NCBI GenBank assembly: GCA_964420995.1 | Contig: CAYQUX010000001.1 | Coordinates: forward strand, 62,001 to 126,000 | Length of the DNA: 64,000 bases | Direction of reading: 5' to 3' | Source: Leptolinea sp964420995 | GTDB taxonomy: Bacteria > Chloroflexota > Anaerolineae > Anaerolineales > Anaerolineaceae | In this document: positions 51,560-60,803 of the stretch, in pieces | Layout of the letters: every line of letters starts with the position of its first letter | How positions within the stretch are numbered: the stretch's first letter is position 1 | The notes under the pieces: model-generated | Seen by the model: the letters and a program-made list of their open reading frames with translations, nothing else | The model's database searches: none | What the model was told of the DNA's origin: nothing | Made by a program: the position numbers and the translations under genes

Positions 51560-51973
51560 ATGCCAAATTACGAATACCGCTGTCTGGATTGCCATAAACG
51601 ATTTGAAGTTTCCCTTTCCTACAAGGAGTATGACCACGCCGTCATTCTATGCCCGCATTGCCGGGGAGATCATGTGCAAAGGCGTATCGGCCGGGTGCGT
51701 CTTTCCCGCTCCGCTCCCGATAGATTGCAAACCCTGTCCGACCCATCCAGGCTTAATTCCATTGACGATGATCCGCAGGCGCTCGGCAGGATGATGCGTG
51801 ACATGCGCTCTGAACTTGACGGGGAAATGCCCGCCGAATTTGACGAAGTGGTTGACCGTCTGGATCACGGCCAGTCACCGGAACAGATCGACGCGGATTT
51901 ACCCGGATTGTCCGACGATTATTCAACGGGCACTGACCTTTCCGCCCTGGCAGCCCCTGATTCCAGTTTCTGA
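51560..51973 (+). CDS. FmdB-type zinc ribbon protein
   Basis: A 138-residue protein; ATG 51560 gives the classical start MPNYEYRCLDCHKRFEV, whereas the frame from 51536 adds eight residues without reason. Two CxxC pairs (CLDC and CPHC, about 23 residues apart) make the zinc ribbon of the FmdB/putative regulatory family. The C-terminal 70 residues are acidic with a DEVVDRLDHGQSPEQIDADLPG segment. The function of the family is unsettled. It is divergent from gmk and convergent with the metalloprotease gene. Confidence 0.85.
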   Translation: MPNYEYRCLDCHKRFEVSLSYKEYDHAVILCPHCRGDHVQRRIGRVRLSRSAPDRLQTLSDPSRLNSIDDDPQALGRMMRDMRSELDGEMPAEFDEVVDRLDHGQSPEQIDADLPGLSDDYSTGTDLSALAAPDSSF

Positions 51974-53308
51974 TTATTCTTCTGGAATATTCCTTACTTT
52001 AGCTTTTAACTGATCAAGACTGGTTACCCACGAGACCTGTTCAAGAAAATCACGCAGGCTGGCACTTTCCTGTCTGAATGCCCGCACTACCGGGCCCACC
52101 GGATCTTTCCCCGCCGCGCCTCCCGGCGAATCGGCATACGCGCCATAAAACGCAAAGTAGGCTTGATTCAACCTGCGGATGGGATACCCGTTCTCCCAGA
52201 AAAATTTTCTGCGCATCTCCATATATTCTTCCGCCTGCTTGATCTTGCCTGCTGAGAGTAAATCATCGACCGTCACGCGCGTGGCATGCATCTCCTGGCG
52301 GTAGTTGAATCTGACTTGTTCCACTTCAACAGGAGCCGCTTTTTTTGCGTTTTCATTGGAGTCTTGTGGTGGAGGTTCCGGTGCGAGAAAGTCTGGATAG
52401 TATTTTTTCAAGACAAGGTCACCTACTTCATTTCCCACAATGGATGCCGTGGTTTCATTGATAGTGCGCAGCGTGGAACTGGTTTCATAATTGAGTCCCA
52501 GGGGGCGCATTGTAAGAAAATTATGCGTCCATTCATGAGCAATGGTATTCACCAGGTAAGGCAGATCAGAGGTTGCCATTACCATGGTCGGGTAAACCCC
52601 CACCCCGCCCACCGGCACGACCAGCGCGGAAACATCCAAATTTCGCATGACCTGATCTTCCAACGAGGTCATATCCCCGGCGGTCATATCCGTCAGCAGG
52701 GAAATGTTGGCATCCTGCTGGATAACATCGCGTGGTGACACAATCAACGCCATGGGCAGCGGGGTGGAATGAAAAAGCACAGGCGGGATGGGTTGTCCAA
52801 TCAGTGTCAGTCCATTCTCAGCCAGAACAGTACTGATTTGTTTTTGAAGCACTGATTCCGCGTACGGTGCCAGCGTATCTTTAAATTCACGGATACCATC
52901 AAGTTTCTTTTGAATCGGATCCAGAACGGCCTTTTTATTTGGGTTATTTGGATCCGCGTAAATCACGCTTATTTGAGCCTGAAGGTTGGCGATCTCCGCC
53001 TGTGAATGGATGTATTCCCGTACAATTTGCACTGGTGTTGTTTCCGGGAGGTAATCTTCAACACCCAGGGCAGACTGCGTGAATTTATGCCCCACGGCTT
53101 TCAATGTCCAGTCAACATAATCGAACTCGATGGTATGGGTGAACTGGCGTACTTTTTCAGGATATTCGTGAATCCGAATCATCGCAGAAGAAAGGATAAG
53201 CGACCCAAGAATTATCCAGACAACGATTTCTGAATATTTCCGTATACTATATGGAATCCCGGATTGTCGGAACGCATTGTAAAAGTTTTGTAAGTACCGG
53301 ATCAACAC
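51974..53308 (-). CDS. Membrane-anchored HEWTH zinc metalloprotease-like protein
   Basis: A 444-residue protein with one hydrophobic helix at about 27-45 after a basic N terminus, so most of it should be outside the membrane. Residues 100-165 are charged and helical. The motif NTIAHEWTHNFL gives HEWTH at 258-262, and about 25 residues on TINETTASIVGNEVGDL offers the third ligand Glu285 of a gluzincin. The region around it (MATSDLPYLVNT) is typical of family members with a strand before the zinc helix. It has no recognised family name to me. Its gene diverges from the exporter operon with a 97-base gap. Confidence 0.7.
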   Translation of the reverse strand: MLIRYLQNFYNAFRQSGIPYSIRKYSEIVVWIILGSLILSSAMIRIHEYPEKVRQFTHTIEFDYVDWTLKAVGHKFTQSALGVEDYLPETTPVQIVREYIHSQAEIANLQAQISVIYADPNNPNKKAVLDPIQKKLDGIREFKDTLAPYAESVLQKQISTVLAENGLTLIGQPIPPVLFHSTPLPMALIVSPRDVIQQDANISLLTDMTAGDMTSLEDQVMRNLDVSALVVPVGGVGVYPTMVMATSDLPYLVNTIAHEWTHNFLTMRPLGLNYETSSTLRTINETTASIVGNEVGDLVLKKYYPDFLAPEPPPQDSNENAKKAAPVEVEQVRFNYRQEMHATRVTVDDLLSAGKIKQAEEYMEMRRKFFWENGYPIRRLNQAYFAFYGAYADSPGGAAGKDPVGPVVRAFRQESASLRDFLEQVSWVTSLDQLKAKVRNIPEE

Positions 53309-53405
53309 ACAAGCCTCAATTTAGATATGATTATAATTGTTCTTAAATACAGTAAACACAATCAGAAAAAGGCGGAAATTAGATTTTCCGTAGGTCAATG
53401 CTCTT
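53309..53405. promoter_or_regulatory. Shared divergent promoter region
   Basis: This 97-base gap between the metalloprotease and exporter operons is A+T rich. AATTATAATT-like sequence near 53329-53338 offers a TATAAT -10 on the plus strand (53332-53337) and on the minus strand (53330-53335). No good -35 was found for either, so the assignment is weak. Confidence 0.3.
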
Positions 53406-54809
53406 GTGAAATTTAACACGAAAAACGCCGTCTACCTTATCATTTTTATCCTGCTGCTTATTTCTGGCGGCATATTTGTGTATTTTAACTATTGCAAACC
53501 TTGCCAGCCATCGCTGCCGGCTGGTATGGAAACAGCAAAGCTGACTCGGGATACCATTTCAACCACGATTGGTTCTACTGGGCGGGTTCGTCCAAACCAG
53601 ATTGTTAATTTAACATGGCTGACGAATGGAACAGTTGGCAAGATACATGTGAAGAACCTCGATGCTGTAAATTCTGGTGATGTTTTGCTGGAATTGGACC
53701 AAAACACACTCACTCCGGCAATCCTTCAAGCCTACGAAGACCTGCCTGCCGCGCAAAGGGCGCTTGACCTTCTGCACGAATCAGATGTCAAACGCACTCA
53801 GGCCAGAGAGACGCTGGCGCAGGCGCAAATTGATTACCAGAATGCCAAAGAAACCCGCGAGGTAAAAAACCAACGCAACACTTCTGACACCAATCTACTG
53901 GAGGCGGAAGCTACTTATTTGCAGGCCAAAGCAAATTTGGAAACAGTGGAAGATTTTTTTGCTTTTTTACAAGATCGCCCGGAAGATGACCTTGCCCGCG
54001 CACAGGCAACCGCGCAGCTTTCCATGGCGCGGAAGAATTATGACTGGGCATTGTGGAATTACCAGTGGGCGCAACAAAAACCCCTTCCCGAAGATATTCG
54101 ACTGGCAGATGCCGACCTTAAATTGGCCGAGGCCAAACTTGCTGACGCCCGGCGTGAGTGGGAGAAGGTGAAGGACAAACCAGATCCTGATGATATCAGC
54201 GCCGCTACAGCCAATGTTGAAGCGCTTCAATCGCAGATAGATTTAACAAAAATTGTCGCCCCGATCAATGGCAAAGTGGTCGATTCAAGGTTTCTGGTGG
54301 GTGATATGGTGAAATCCGGCCAGAAAGCCGTCACCCTGATGGATGACAGCCATATGTTCCTGGACATTTCCGTGTCGGAAGTGGATATTAATAAGGTAAA
54401 AGTTGGCAAGGGTGTAGTTTTTTCCTTTGATGCTATCCCTGAAAAAACCTACAGTGGGACGGTTACGGAAATCAGTCAGGTTGGCGAATCCGAGCAGGAT
54501 GTGATTTATTACACCGTTTCGTGCGAAATCAATAACCCGGACGAAGCCATTCGATCTGGGATGACAGCTGCCGCAACGATTGATGTTGACCAGGCGAGTA
54601 ATGTTTTTGTCATTCCAAACAACGCGTTGCTGGTTTCCAAAGGCGAGTATTCGGTTCTGGTTGTTCGTGACAATCAAGTAAAAAAAATACAGGTGCAGCT
54701 GGGACTGGTTTCTGATCGTTTCAGTGAACTAAAATCCGGCGATTTGCATGAGGGAGAACTACTGGTAACCAATCCACGCATCATACCAACTTCGGAGATA
54801 ATCAATTGA
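53406..54809 (+). CDS. HlyD/MacA-type membrane fusion (adaptor) protein 1
   Basis: A 467-residue protein starting at GTG 53406. One N-terminal membrane helix (about 8-28) anchors it outside. The first half-lipoyl part SIGRVRPNQIVNLTWLTNGTVGKIHVKNLDAVNSGDVLLELD is followed by a long coiled-coil hairpin (about 115-275), the second lipoyl half IVAPINGKVVDSRFLVGDMVKSGQ, and a beta-barrel with DISVSEVDINKVKVGKGVVFSFDAIPEKTYSGTV. This matches MacA-like adaptors of MacB exporters. Its stop overlaps the next start (TGATG), and it leads the five-gene operon. Confidence 0.88.
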   Translation: MKFNTKNAVYLIIFILLLISGGIFVYFNYCKPCQPSLPAGMETAKLTRDTISTTIGSTGRVRPNQIVNLTWLTNGTVGKIHVKNLDAVNSGDVLLELDQNTLTPAILQAYEDLPAAQRALDLLHESDVKRTQARETLAQAQIDYQNAKETREVKNQRNTSDTNLLEAEATYLQAKANLETVEDFFAFLQDRPEDDLARAQATAQLSMARKNYDWALWNYQWAQQKPLPEDIRLADADLKLAEAKLADARREWEKVKDKPDPDDISAATANVEALQSQIDLTKIVAPINGKVVDSRFLVGDMVKSGQKAVTLMDDSHMFLDISVSEVDINKVKVGKGVVFSFDAIPEKTYSGTVTEISQVGESEQDVIYYTVSCEINNPDEAIRSGMTAAATIDVDQASNVFVIPNNALLVSKGEYSVLVVRDNQVKKIQVQLGLVSDRFSELKSGDLHEGELLVTNPRIIPTSEIIN

Positions 54810-56803
54810 TGCGTAATAATTTGTTGACTTCCTCATCCATTGAAACAATGATTGCTCGCGGCATCCTGTTATTTTCCATTGTCTTCACTGCCACCTCGCC
54901 TTCACCGGTAAATGCTGCCAATCTCGCGGTAAAAGATAGTGAAACGCCCCCAAACCTGGCACAGGATGTGTTTAAGGGCGGTGGAAGCTCGTCTCCCGAA
55001 GATCTGGTTTTTGTCGGCACAACGCTGTTCTTCAGCGCGTCAGACGGAAATTATGGACGGGAATTATGGAAACTGCCCTCTCCATATAAAAAAGCAGAAC
55101 TGGTCATCGACATCCGACCGGGAGATTCGGGTTCCGAAATTGCCAATATCAAGGCTTTTGGAAACCTGGTTTTCTTCACCGCCAAAGATGACGCCGGAAA
55201 TGAACTGTGGATATCTGAGCCGCCTTATACAGCGGCTACAACTCACCGGGTGGCAGACTTAAATGAAAAAGGCGATTCGGATCCATCAGAATTTGTTCCC
55301 ATTGGGAATACGTTATTCTTCACCGCGGATGACGGCATTCATGGCCGGGAGATATTTAAGACCGCCCCGCCTTTTCAAACCATTGAACTGGTGGCAGATA
55401 TTTGGCATGGCGCGCATGGATCCGCTCCGCATGAATTAACCCGCCTGGGTTGGATGCTTTTTTATATCGCCAATGATTCCTCTGGAGTGGAAATATGGCA
55501 TAGTGATCCGGAATACACGCCGGGAACAGCCATACGATCCACAAATATTGCCATGGGCAGCGACGCGGAGATTTACGGCATCACTCTGGTCGAGAACACC
55601 TTTTTCTTCTCTGCCAATGACGGCGAAGCCGGTTATGAGCTTTACAAGCTGGAAGCCCCCTATACGGCCGCGGTGCGCGTAACGGATATTAAAGGTGATC
55701 CGCCCGCCATGATGATGATCTACCCCATCAATGACACTAAACCAGATTGGATCACCCCGATTGGTTCGTATGTGTTCTTTTCCGGTAATATCGGATTTAG
55801 CGGCAATGAACTCTACTTTTCAAAACCGCCCTATGAACCTACCAGTACGTTCATTGTGAAAGATATTTTCGATGGATTCGGCAGTTCGAATCCGCGTAAT
55901 CTCACCAGCGTGGGGACAACCCTGTTCTTCACAGCCAATGAGGGCATCTCGGGGACAGAACTCTGGAAAAGTGTTCCACCCTATGACGAAGACCATACCC
56001 ATGTGGTCGCGGATATCGCGCCGGGATTAAAAGCGTCTGATCCGCGACAATTGAAAACCATAGGGACCACCCTGTTCTTCACGGCGGATGATCAAACTTA
56101 TGGCCGGGAGCTTTACATGAGTGAACCTCCCTACGAAGAACATACCACCGTACGGGTAGCTGACCTGTATAGTGGCTGGCATACATCCAGCCCGCACAGC
56201 TTCGCGGCGATTGATCGCACCCTGTTCTTCAGCGCAAATGATGGACACCTGGGCTCCGAGATATGGAAAATTGACGGCAGCTTCTTCATGCCGGCAACCG
56301 GGTTTGCCCCTGATCGGGTGACAGCGATTAAACCTCAACCGAAGGAATCGCGTTATAAGGATTTAGATCAAATCCGTCTGGCTATTCCACGTATAAATCT
56401 ATCGACAGATGTAGTCGGTGTTCTACCAAATAATAAAGGTTGGGATCTGACCTGGTTATGGAACCAGGCAGGGTACCTGGAAGGCACCGCCTTCCCCACG
56501 TATGAAGGCAATTCCGTGATCACGGCACATGTCTCTCTTCCGAATGGAAAGCCGGGTCCCTTTGCGAATTTGTCGTCGATGGTTTATGACGATCCCATTC
56601 AGATCCATGCGTGGGGCAACACATATATTTACCGTGTTCGATCCATCGAACGCGTTTTACCGGATGACCGCAGCGCTTTTCGCCATGAAGAGAGCAGCTG
56701 GCTTTCCCTGATTACCTGTCAGGGTTTTGATGAAGCCAGTGGAGAATATCTCTGGCGAATCGTGGTACGTGCGGCGCTGGTCGAAGTCATTCCGGGAAGC
56801 TAA
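54809..56803 (+). CDS. ELWxxDGT-like repeat beta-propeller fused to a sortase domain
   Basis: A 664-residue exported protein. ATG 54809 overlaps the upstream stop. A signal sequence with likely cleavage after SPVNA is followed by nine repeats of about 50-60 residues, each with a G-x-x-LFF-x-A-x-D part and a hydrophobic E[LI][WYF]xxxPPY part (for example ELWISEPPY, ELYFSKPPY, ELWKSVPPY), resembling ELWxxDGT repeats. From about residue 517 a sortase fold begins: IRLAIPRINLSTDVVGV, then VITAHV with His574, SLITCQGF with Cys637, and WRIVVRA with Arg650. All three sortase catalytic residues are present. No other sortase or clear sorting signal lies in the window. It sits inside a MacAB-like exporter operon. 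Confidence 0.82.
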   Translation: MRNNLLTSSSIETMIARGILLFSIVFTATSPSPVNAANLAVKDSETPPNLAQDVFKGGGSSSPEDLVFVGTTLFFSASDGNYGRELWKLPSPYKKAELVIDIRPGDSGSEIANIKAFGNLVFFTAKDDAGNELWISEPPYTAATTHRVADLNEKGDSDPSEFVPIGNTLFFTADDGIHGREIFKTAPPFQTIELVADIWHGAHGSAPHELTRLGWMLFYIANDSSGVEIWHSDPEYTPGTAIRSTNIAMGSDAEIYGITLVENTFFFSANDGEAGYELYKLEAPYTAAVRVTDIKGDPPAMMMIYPINDTKPDWITPIGSYVFFSGNIGFSGNELYFSKPPYEPTSTFIVKDIFDGFGSSNPRNLTSVGTTLFFTANEGISGTELWKSVPPYDEDHTHVVADIAPGLKASDPRQLKTIGTTLFFTADDQTYGRELYMSEPPYEEHTTVRVADLYSGWHTSSPHSFAAIDRTLFFSANDGHLGSEIWKIDGSFFMPATGFAPDRVTAIKPQPKESRYKDLDQIRLAIPRINLSTDVVGVLPNNKGWDLTWLWNQAGYLEGTAFPTYEGNSVITAHVSLPNGKPGPFANLSSMVYDDPIQIHAWGNTYIYRVRSIERVLPDDRSAFRHEESSWLSLITCQGFDEASGEYLWRIVVRAALVEVIPGS

Positions 56804-56813
56804 GGAGGTAGCA

Positions 56814-58229
56814 ATGTTCAAAAAAATCTTCGCACACAAAAAAATCTGGATTCCTGTTCTGGTGGTGATCCTTCTGGTAGCAGCATTTTTCATCTACCAG
56901 CAAATAAACAAAGGAAGTTCCGCCGGAAATTCGATGTATCAAACATCGCCCCTGTCTCGAGGTTCATTAACTGCCACAGTCGGTGCCACCGGGACGGTCC
57001 GCGCGAAACAGACGGCTGTGCTTAACTGGCAGACAACGGGCACAGTCGAATCAGTGCATGTAAAAGTGGGTGATTCGGTCGTTGCCGACTATCGCCTGGC
57101 TGACCTATCCCAAACCTCCCTGTCTCAGCAAATCATTCTCGCCCAGGCAGATCTGGTAACCGCGAAACGCAATCTTGAGACCCTTGAAAGCTCACGGTTA
57201 TCCACCTCTCAGGCTGAACAGGCATTGGCCCTTGCCCAGAAAGGCCTGGATGACGCGAAAGAAAAGCGGGAAAGCAAGAAGTTTACCAAGGCGGATCAGA
57301 GTGTCATTGACTCTGCCTATGCGAATTACATCCTGGCCAAAGAAGCCGTGGAAGACGTGCAGGCAGACTATGATGGCACGAAATATATGGCGGAGGATAA
57401 CCCCATCCGGGCGGCAGCCGTGGCCAGTTACTCCGCTGCTGTCCAAAAACGCGATACTGCCCTGGCCAACTACAACTATGCCAAGAGCTATCCCGATGAA
57501 CTGGAACAGGCAGAAATTGACGCCAATCTCTCTCTGGCGGAAGCCAAGGTAAAAGACGCCCAGCGCGAGTACGACCGTTTGAAAGATGGGGCGGACCCTG
57601 AGGATATCGCCGCCGCAAAAGCCAGAGTCGCAGCCATTGAAGCCACATTGAAAATGGCTTACCTTGAGGCTCCCTTCGCTGGAACAGTAACCGACGTGCA
57701 ATCCAAAGTAGGTGACCAGGTATCCATGACCTCCACAGGTTTCCGGATCGATGATCTTTCCCACCTGTATGCCGACATTCAGGTTACCGAAGTGGATATT
57801 AACCGGGTGAAAGTGGGACAGGATGCCACCATGACATTTGATGCCATCCCGGAAAAAACCTACAACGCGAAAGTCACGGATGTGGGTGAAATTGGCACGT
57901 CCGTACAGGGAGTGGTCAATTTTAATGTCACGGTGGAGATTACCGATGCCGATGAGTCTGTAAAGCCGGGAATGACATCTGCCATCAACATTGTCGTCAA
58001 CAAGCTGGACAACATCCTATTGGTTCAAAATCGTGCTGTTCGTATTCTTGACGGCAAGAGGGTTGTCTATATCTTGAAAAACAATATGCCGGTATCGGTT
58101 CCCATAACCATCGGTGCCGGATCTGAAACCAGCAGCGAAATACTATCCGGAGATGTAAAAGAAGGCGATCTCATCATTTTGAATCCCCCAACGATGACGA
58201 TGTTTGGCCCTGGTGGGGGAGGAAGATAG
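56814..58229 (+). CDS. HlyD/MacA-type membrane fusion (adaptor) protein 2
   Basis: A 471-residue adaptor; ATG 56814 follows AAGGAGG and removes 29 residues that overlap the preceding gene. A single anchor helix (about 11-30) is followed by LTATVGATGTVRAKQTAVLNWQTTGTVESVHVKVGDSV, a coiled-coil hairpin rich in Ala, Lys and Glu (about 110-285), MAYLEAPFAGTVTDVQSKVGD, and the barrel region DIQVTEVDINRVKVGQDATMTFDAIPEKTYNAKVTDV. It is clearly homologous to adaptor 1 of this operon but well diverged. The glycine-rich tail FGPGGGGR is unusual. Confidence 0.9.
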   Translation: MFKKIFAHKKIWIPVLVVILLVAAFFIYQQINKGSSAGNSMYQTSPLSRGSLTATVGATGTVRAKQTAVLNWQTTGTVESVHVKVGDSVVADYRLADLSQTSLSQQIILAQADLVTAKRNLETLESSRLSTSQAEQALALAQKGLDDAKEKRESKKFTKADQSVIDSAYANYILAKEAVEDVQADYDGTKYMAEDNPIRAAAVASYSAAVQKRDTALANYNYAKSYPDELEQAEIDANLSLAEAKVKDAQREYDRLKDGADPEDIAAAKARVAAIEATLKMAYLEAPFAGTVTDVQSKVGDQVSMTSTGFRIDDLSHLYADIQVTEVDINRVKVGQDATMTFDAIPEKTYNAKVTDVGEIGTSVQGVVNFNVTVEITDADESVKPGMTSAINIVVNKLDNILLVQNRAVRILDGKRVVYILKNNMPVSVPITIGAGSETSSEILSGDVKEGDLIILNPPTMTMFGPGGGGR

Positions 58230-58250
58230 AGCCTTCGGGCAGGTAATCGT

Positions 58251-58931
58251 ATGACAGACCATGTAATTTTTACGAACGAAATCACCAAGATATATCAGAT
58301 GGGTGAGGTTGAAGTACGCGCGCTCAACGGCGTCTCTGTAACCGTTGATCGCGGCGAAATCATTGCCATCATGGGACCTTCTGGTTCGGGAAAATCCACC
58401 CTGATGAATATTCTTGGCTGCCTTGACCGCCCCACCGATGGAGAGTACTTTCTGGATGGGGAAAAGGTTTCTGATCTTAACGACGACCAACTGGCATTGA
58501 TCCGAAATCGCAAGGTTGGGTTCATTTTTCAGAGTTTCAATCTGCTGGGTCGGGCAACAGCCATGTCCAACGTGGAGTTGCCCCTTCGGTATGCCGGTAT
58601 TAAGTCGGGCAGATCCGAGATGGCCAGAAACGCGCTGGAAATAGTCGGGTTGGGAAATCGTCTCCATCATAAACCGTACGAACTTTCAGGTGGTCAACAA
58701 CAGCGCGTGGCCATTGCCCGCGCGCTGGTGAACAACCCGGCCATTATTATGGCCGATGAACCCACCGGGAATCTGGATTCCAAATCCGGAAAAGAAATCA
58801 TGGAATTGCTGCTAAACCTGAACCGCGACAAAGGCGCGACCGTGATCATCGTCACGCATGATCCCTTGGTGGGTGATCAAACCCAACGGATCATACGGGT
58901 GAAAGATGGATTGATCGTGGAGAGTAAATGA
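58251..58931 (+). CDS. MacB/LolD-type ABC exporter ATPase
   Basis: A 226-residue ATPase: IYQMGEVEVRALNGVSVTV at the start, Walker A GPSGSGKSTLMNILG, Q-loop VGFIFQSFNLL, signature LSGGQQQRVAIARALVN, Walker B IIMADEPTGNLDSKSG and switch HD in VIIVTHDPLVGDQ. This is the classical MacB/LolD/FtsE type. ATGA overlap with the next gene (58928-58931) couples it to its permease. Confidence 0.96.
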   Translation: MTDHVIFTNEITKIYQMGEVEVRALNGVSVTVDRGEIIAIMGPSGSGKSTLMNILGCLDRPTDGEYFLDGEKVSDLNDDQLALIRNRKVGFIFQSFNLLGRATAMSNVELPLRYAGIKSGRSEMARNALEIVGLGNRLHHKPYELSGGQQQRVAIARALVNNPAIIMADEPTGNLDSKSGKEIMELLLNLNRDKGATVIIVTHDPLVGDQTQRIIRVKDGLIVESK

Positions 58932-60154
58932 ACATACTGGAAGCATTTCTCGAGGCGCTGGAGACACTCAGTGCCAATAAACTTCGCTCAGGGTTGACCA
59001 TTCTGGGTATTGTCATCGGTGTTGCGGCTGTAATTGCCATGCTGGCTATCGGCGAGGGCGCCCAGTCATACATCACTGGAACAATCAGCGACCTGGGGAC
59101 CAACCTGATATTTATCGCCAGTGGAAATCCTCAGAGTGAAATTCGCAATCCAAAACCTTTGACTGAACTGGACGCAAAAGCATTAAAAGATGACATTCTG
59201 GCTCCATCCGTTACAGTCTCCGAGCCGGTTCTTTCTTCACGCCGTCAGGTGACCTATGGGAGCGAAAAGAAAAGCACTTCCGTTGATGGCGTTACACCCG
59301 GGTATATTCAGGTCAGCAATTACGCCTATCTTGAAGGTGAAGGTATCACCGAAGAACACATCCTGGGGAAAGCCTCGGTGGCAGTGCTCGGTGTTGACGT
59401 GGCTGACAAGCTGTTTAACCGCCGGGAAGGCTTGATCGGAGAGACAATTCGGATTGAAAGCCAGCCATACAGGGTTGTCGGCATATTGGAACCCAAAGGC
59501 GGCGGCTCATTTGGCAGTCAGGATGACCTGGTCATGATTCCGTTCAGTACAGCTCAGGCGCGCATGATGCGCCGCAGCCGTAATTCGGTGGACATGATCG
59601 TCGCCCAGGCAGCTTCCGCGGAACTGGTCAACCAGGCCACTGAGGAAATTGCCAATATTTTACGTACACGCCACCGCACACCGGTCGGGGAGGATGATTT
59701 TCAAGTCATCTCACAGCAGTCCGCCGTCAGCATGGTCAGTTCCATTACCAATGTTCTGACCATTTTCCTCGGAGGTATTGCCGCCATTTCGTTGCTGGTT
59801 GGCGGTATTGGCATTATGAATATCATGCTGGTTTCCGTTACAGAGCGCACTCGTGAGATCGGTTTACGCAAAGCCCTCGGCGCCAGGAAACTGGACATTC
59901 TGTTGCAGTTCCTGGTGGAATCATCCCTGCTAAGCCTTTTTGGCGGGATCATTGGCATCGGGCTGGGCTGGTTGATCGCGTTTATTGTGGAAAAGGTAGC
60001 GGCCGCCAGTGGTACGGCTTTCAACCCTGTCGTTGGTCTGAACGCCATTCTTTTGGCCACAATTTTCTCCACGGCCGTTGGTCTCTTTTTCGGTATTTAC
60101 CCGGCCAACCGGGCTGCCAGTCTGCAGCCAGTTGAGGCTTTACGTCACGAGTAG
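58928..60154 (+). CDS. MacB-type ABC exporter permease
   Basis: A 408-residue permease with one N-terminal membrane helix (GLTILGIVIGVAAVIAMLAIGEGAQ), an extracytoplasmic MacB_PCD-like domain (about 45-270), and three C-terminal helices with GGIGIMNIMLVSVTERTREIGLRKALGARKLDILLQFL, the FtsX/MacB core. With the ATPase and two HlyD-type adaptors it should form a mechanotransmission exporter that works on extracytoplasmic substrates. The adjacent repeat-sortase protein may be a client or partner. Its 3' end overlaps the convergent gene by 15 bases. Confidence 0.95.
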   Translation: MNILEAFLEALETLSANKLRSGLTILGIVIGVAAVIAMLAIGEGAQSYITGTISDLGTNLIFIASGNPQSEIRNPKPLTELDAKALKDDILAPSVTVSEPVLSSRRQVTYGSEKKSTSVDGVTPGYIQVSNYAYLEGEGITEEHILGKASVAVLGVDVADKLFNRREGLIGETIRIESQPYRVVGILEPKGGGSFGSQDDLVMIPFSTAQARMMRRSRNSVDMIVAQAASAELVNQATEEIANILRTRHRTPVGEDDFQVISQQSAVSMVSSITNVLTIFLGGIAAISLLVGGIGIMNIMLVSVTERTREIGLRKALGARKLDILLQFLVESSLLSLFGGIIGIGLGWLIAFIVEKVAAASGTAFNPVVGLNAILLATIFSTAVGLFFGIYPANRAASLQPVEALRHE

Positions 60155-60712
60155 GCGGATTTTTTCATACACCTGATCACCAAGGAAATACCGTAATTCA
60201 GGTTCAAACGTAACCGCCAGAGGTATTTTAACCTGCGACGGTCGCAGGCAGGAACCGGGTTCATCCAAAAGCAGGCCGGAATCATCCAGAGTGATCCGGC
60301 CTGCTTCATCAATATCCAGGGGGTGAAGAATACAATAGAACGGCTTTAAGAACCAGGGGTGTTCGTTTATTTTAACAGCCGCCGTCTGCAGGGCGCATTT
60401 GTGGTCTGCACGCAAGAAGACACAGGCCGTGCCGCCATAATGCTTCGGCCTATCGATCACCCGGCTGTGCACCACCTGCCCTGTAGCGGCATGTCCATCT
60501 TCTTCCTCCCGTCCATCAAACCACTCTTCCGGATTTTGCCGGTCATCCGGCATTTCCGGCAAGATGATATCCGCGTTTTCCGCAATCCGCCGGGCTTCAT
60601 CTTTATCAATCCACACCCCGTAGATGCAGCAAGCCGCCTGGCACTCGTGAAGTTTACAGCGTGTCATGTACTCAGACTCAAGCATGCGTGGATTGATTTC
60701 CCGGTGTGCCAT
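60140..60712 (-). CDS. DUF3109-like cysteine-rich protein
   Basis: A 190-residue cytosolic protein with cysteine blocks CKLHECQAACCIYGVWID near the start, TACVFLRADHKCALQ in the middle and FLKPFYCILHPLDI, then GSCLRPSQ. The KPxxCxLxP block and the CC pair match DUF3109/YkgJ-type metal-binding proteins, which may carry zinc or iron-sulfur centres. The role is unknown. It is convergent with the exporter permease and divergent from the dehydrogenase gene. Confidence 0.75.
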   Translation of the reverse strand: MAHREINPRMLESEYMTRCKLHECQAACCIYGVWIDKDEARRIAENADIILPEMPDDRQNPEEWFDGREEEDGHAATGQVVHSRVIDRPKHYGGTACVFLRADHKCALQTAAVKINEHPWFLKPFYCILHPLDIDEAGRITLDDSGLLLDEPGSCLRPSQVKIPLAVTFEPELRYFLGDQVYEKIRLLVT

Positions 60713-60803
60713 TTTTTATACTCCTGTTGCGTTTTTCCCCATTGACTGGGGTAGAATTATTCTACTAGCCAATCATAACCATTTTTCACTAGGAGGAGAA
60801 ACC

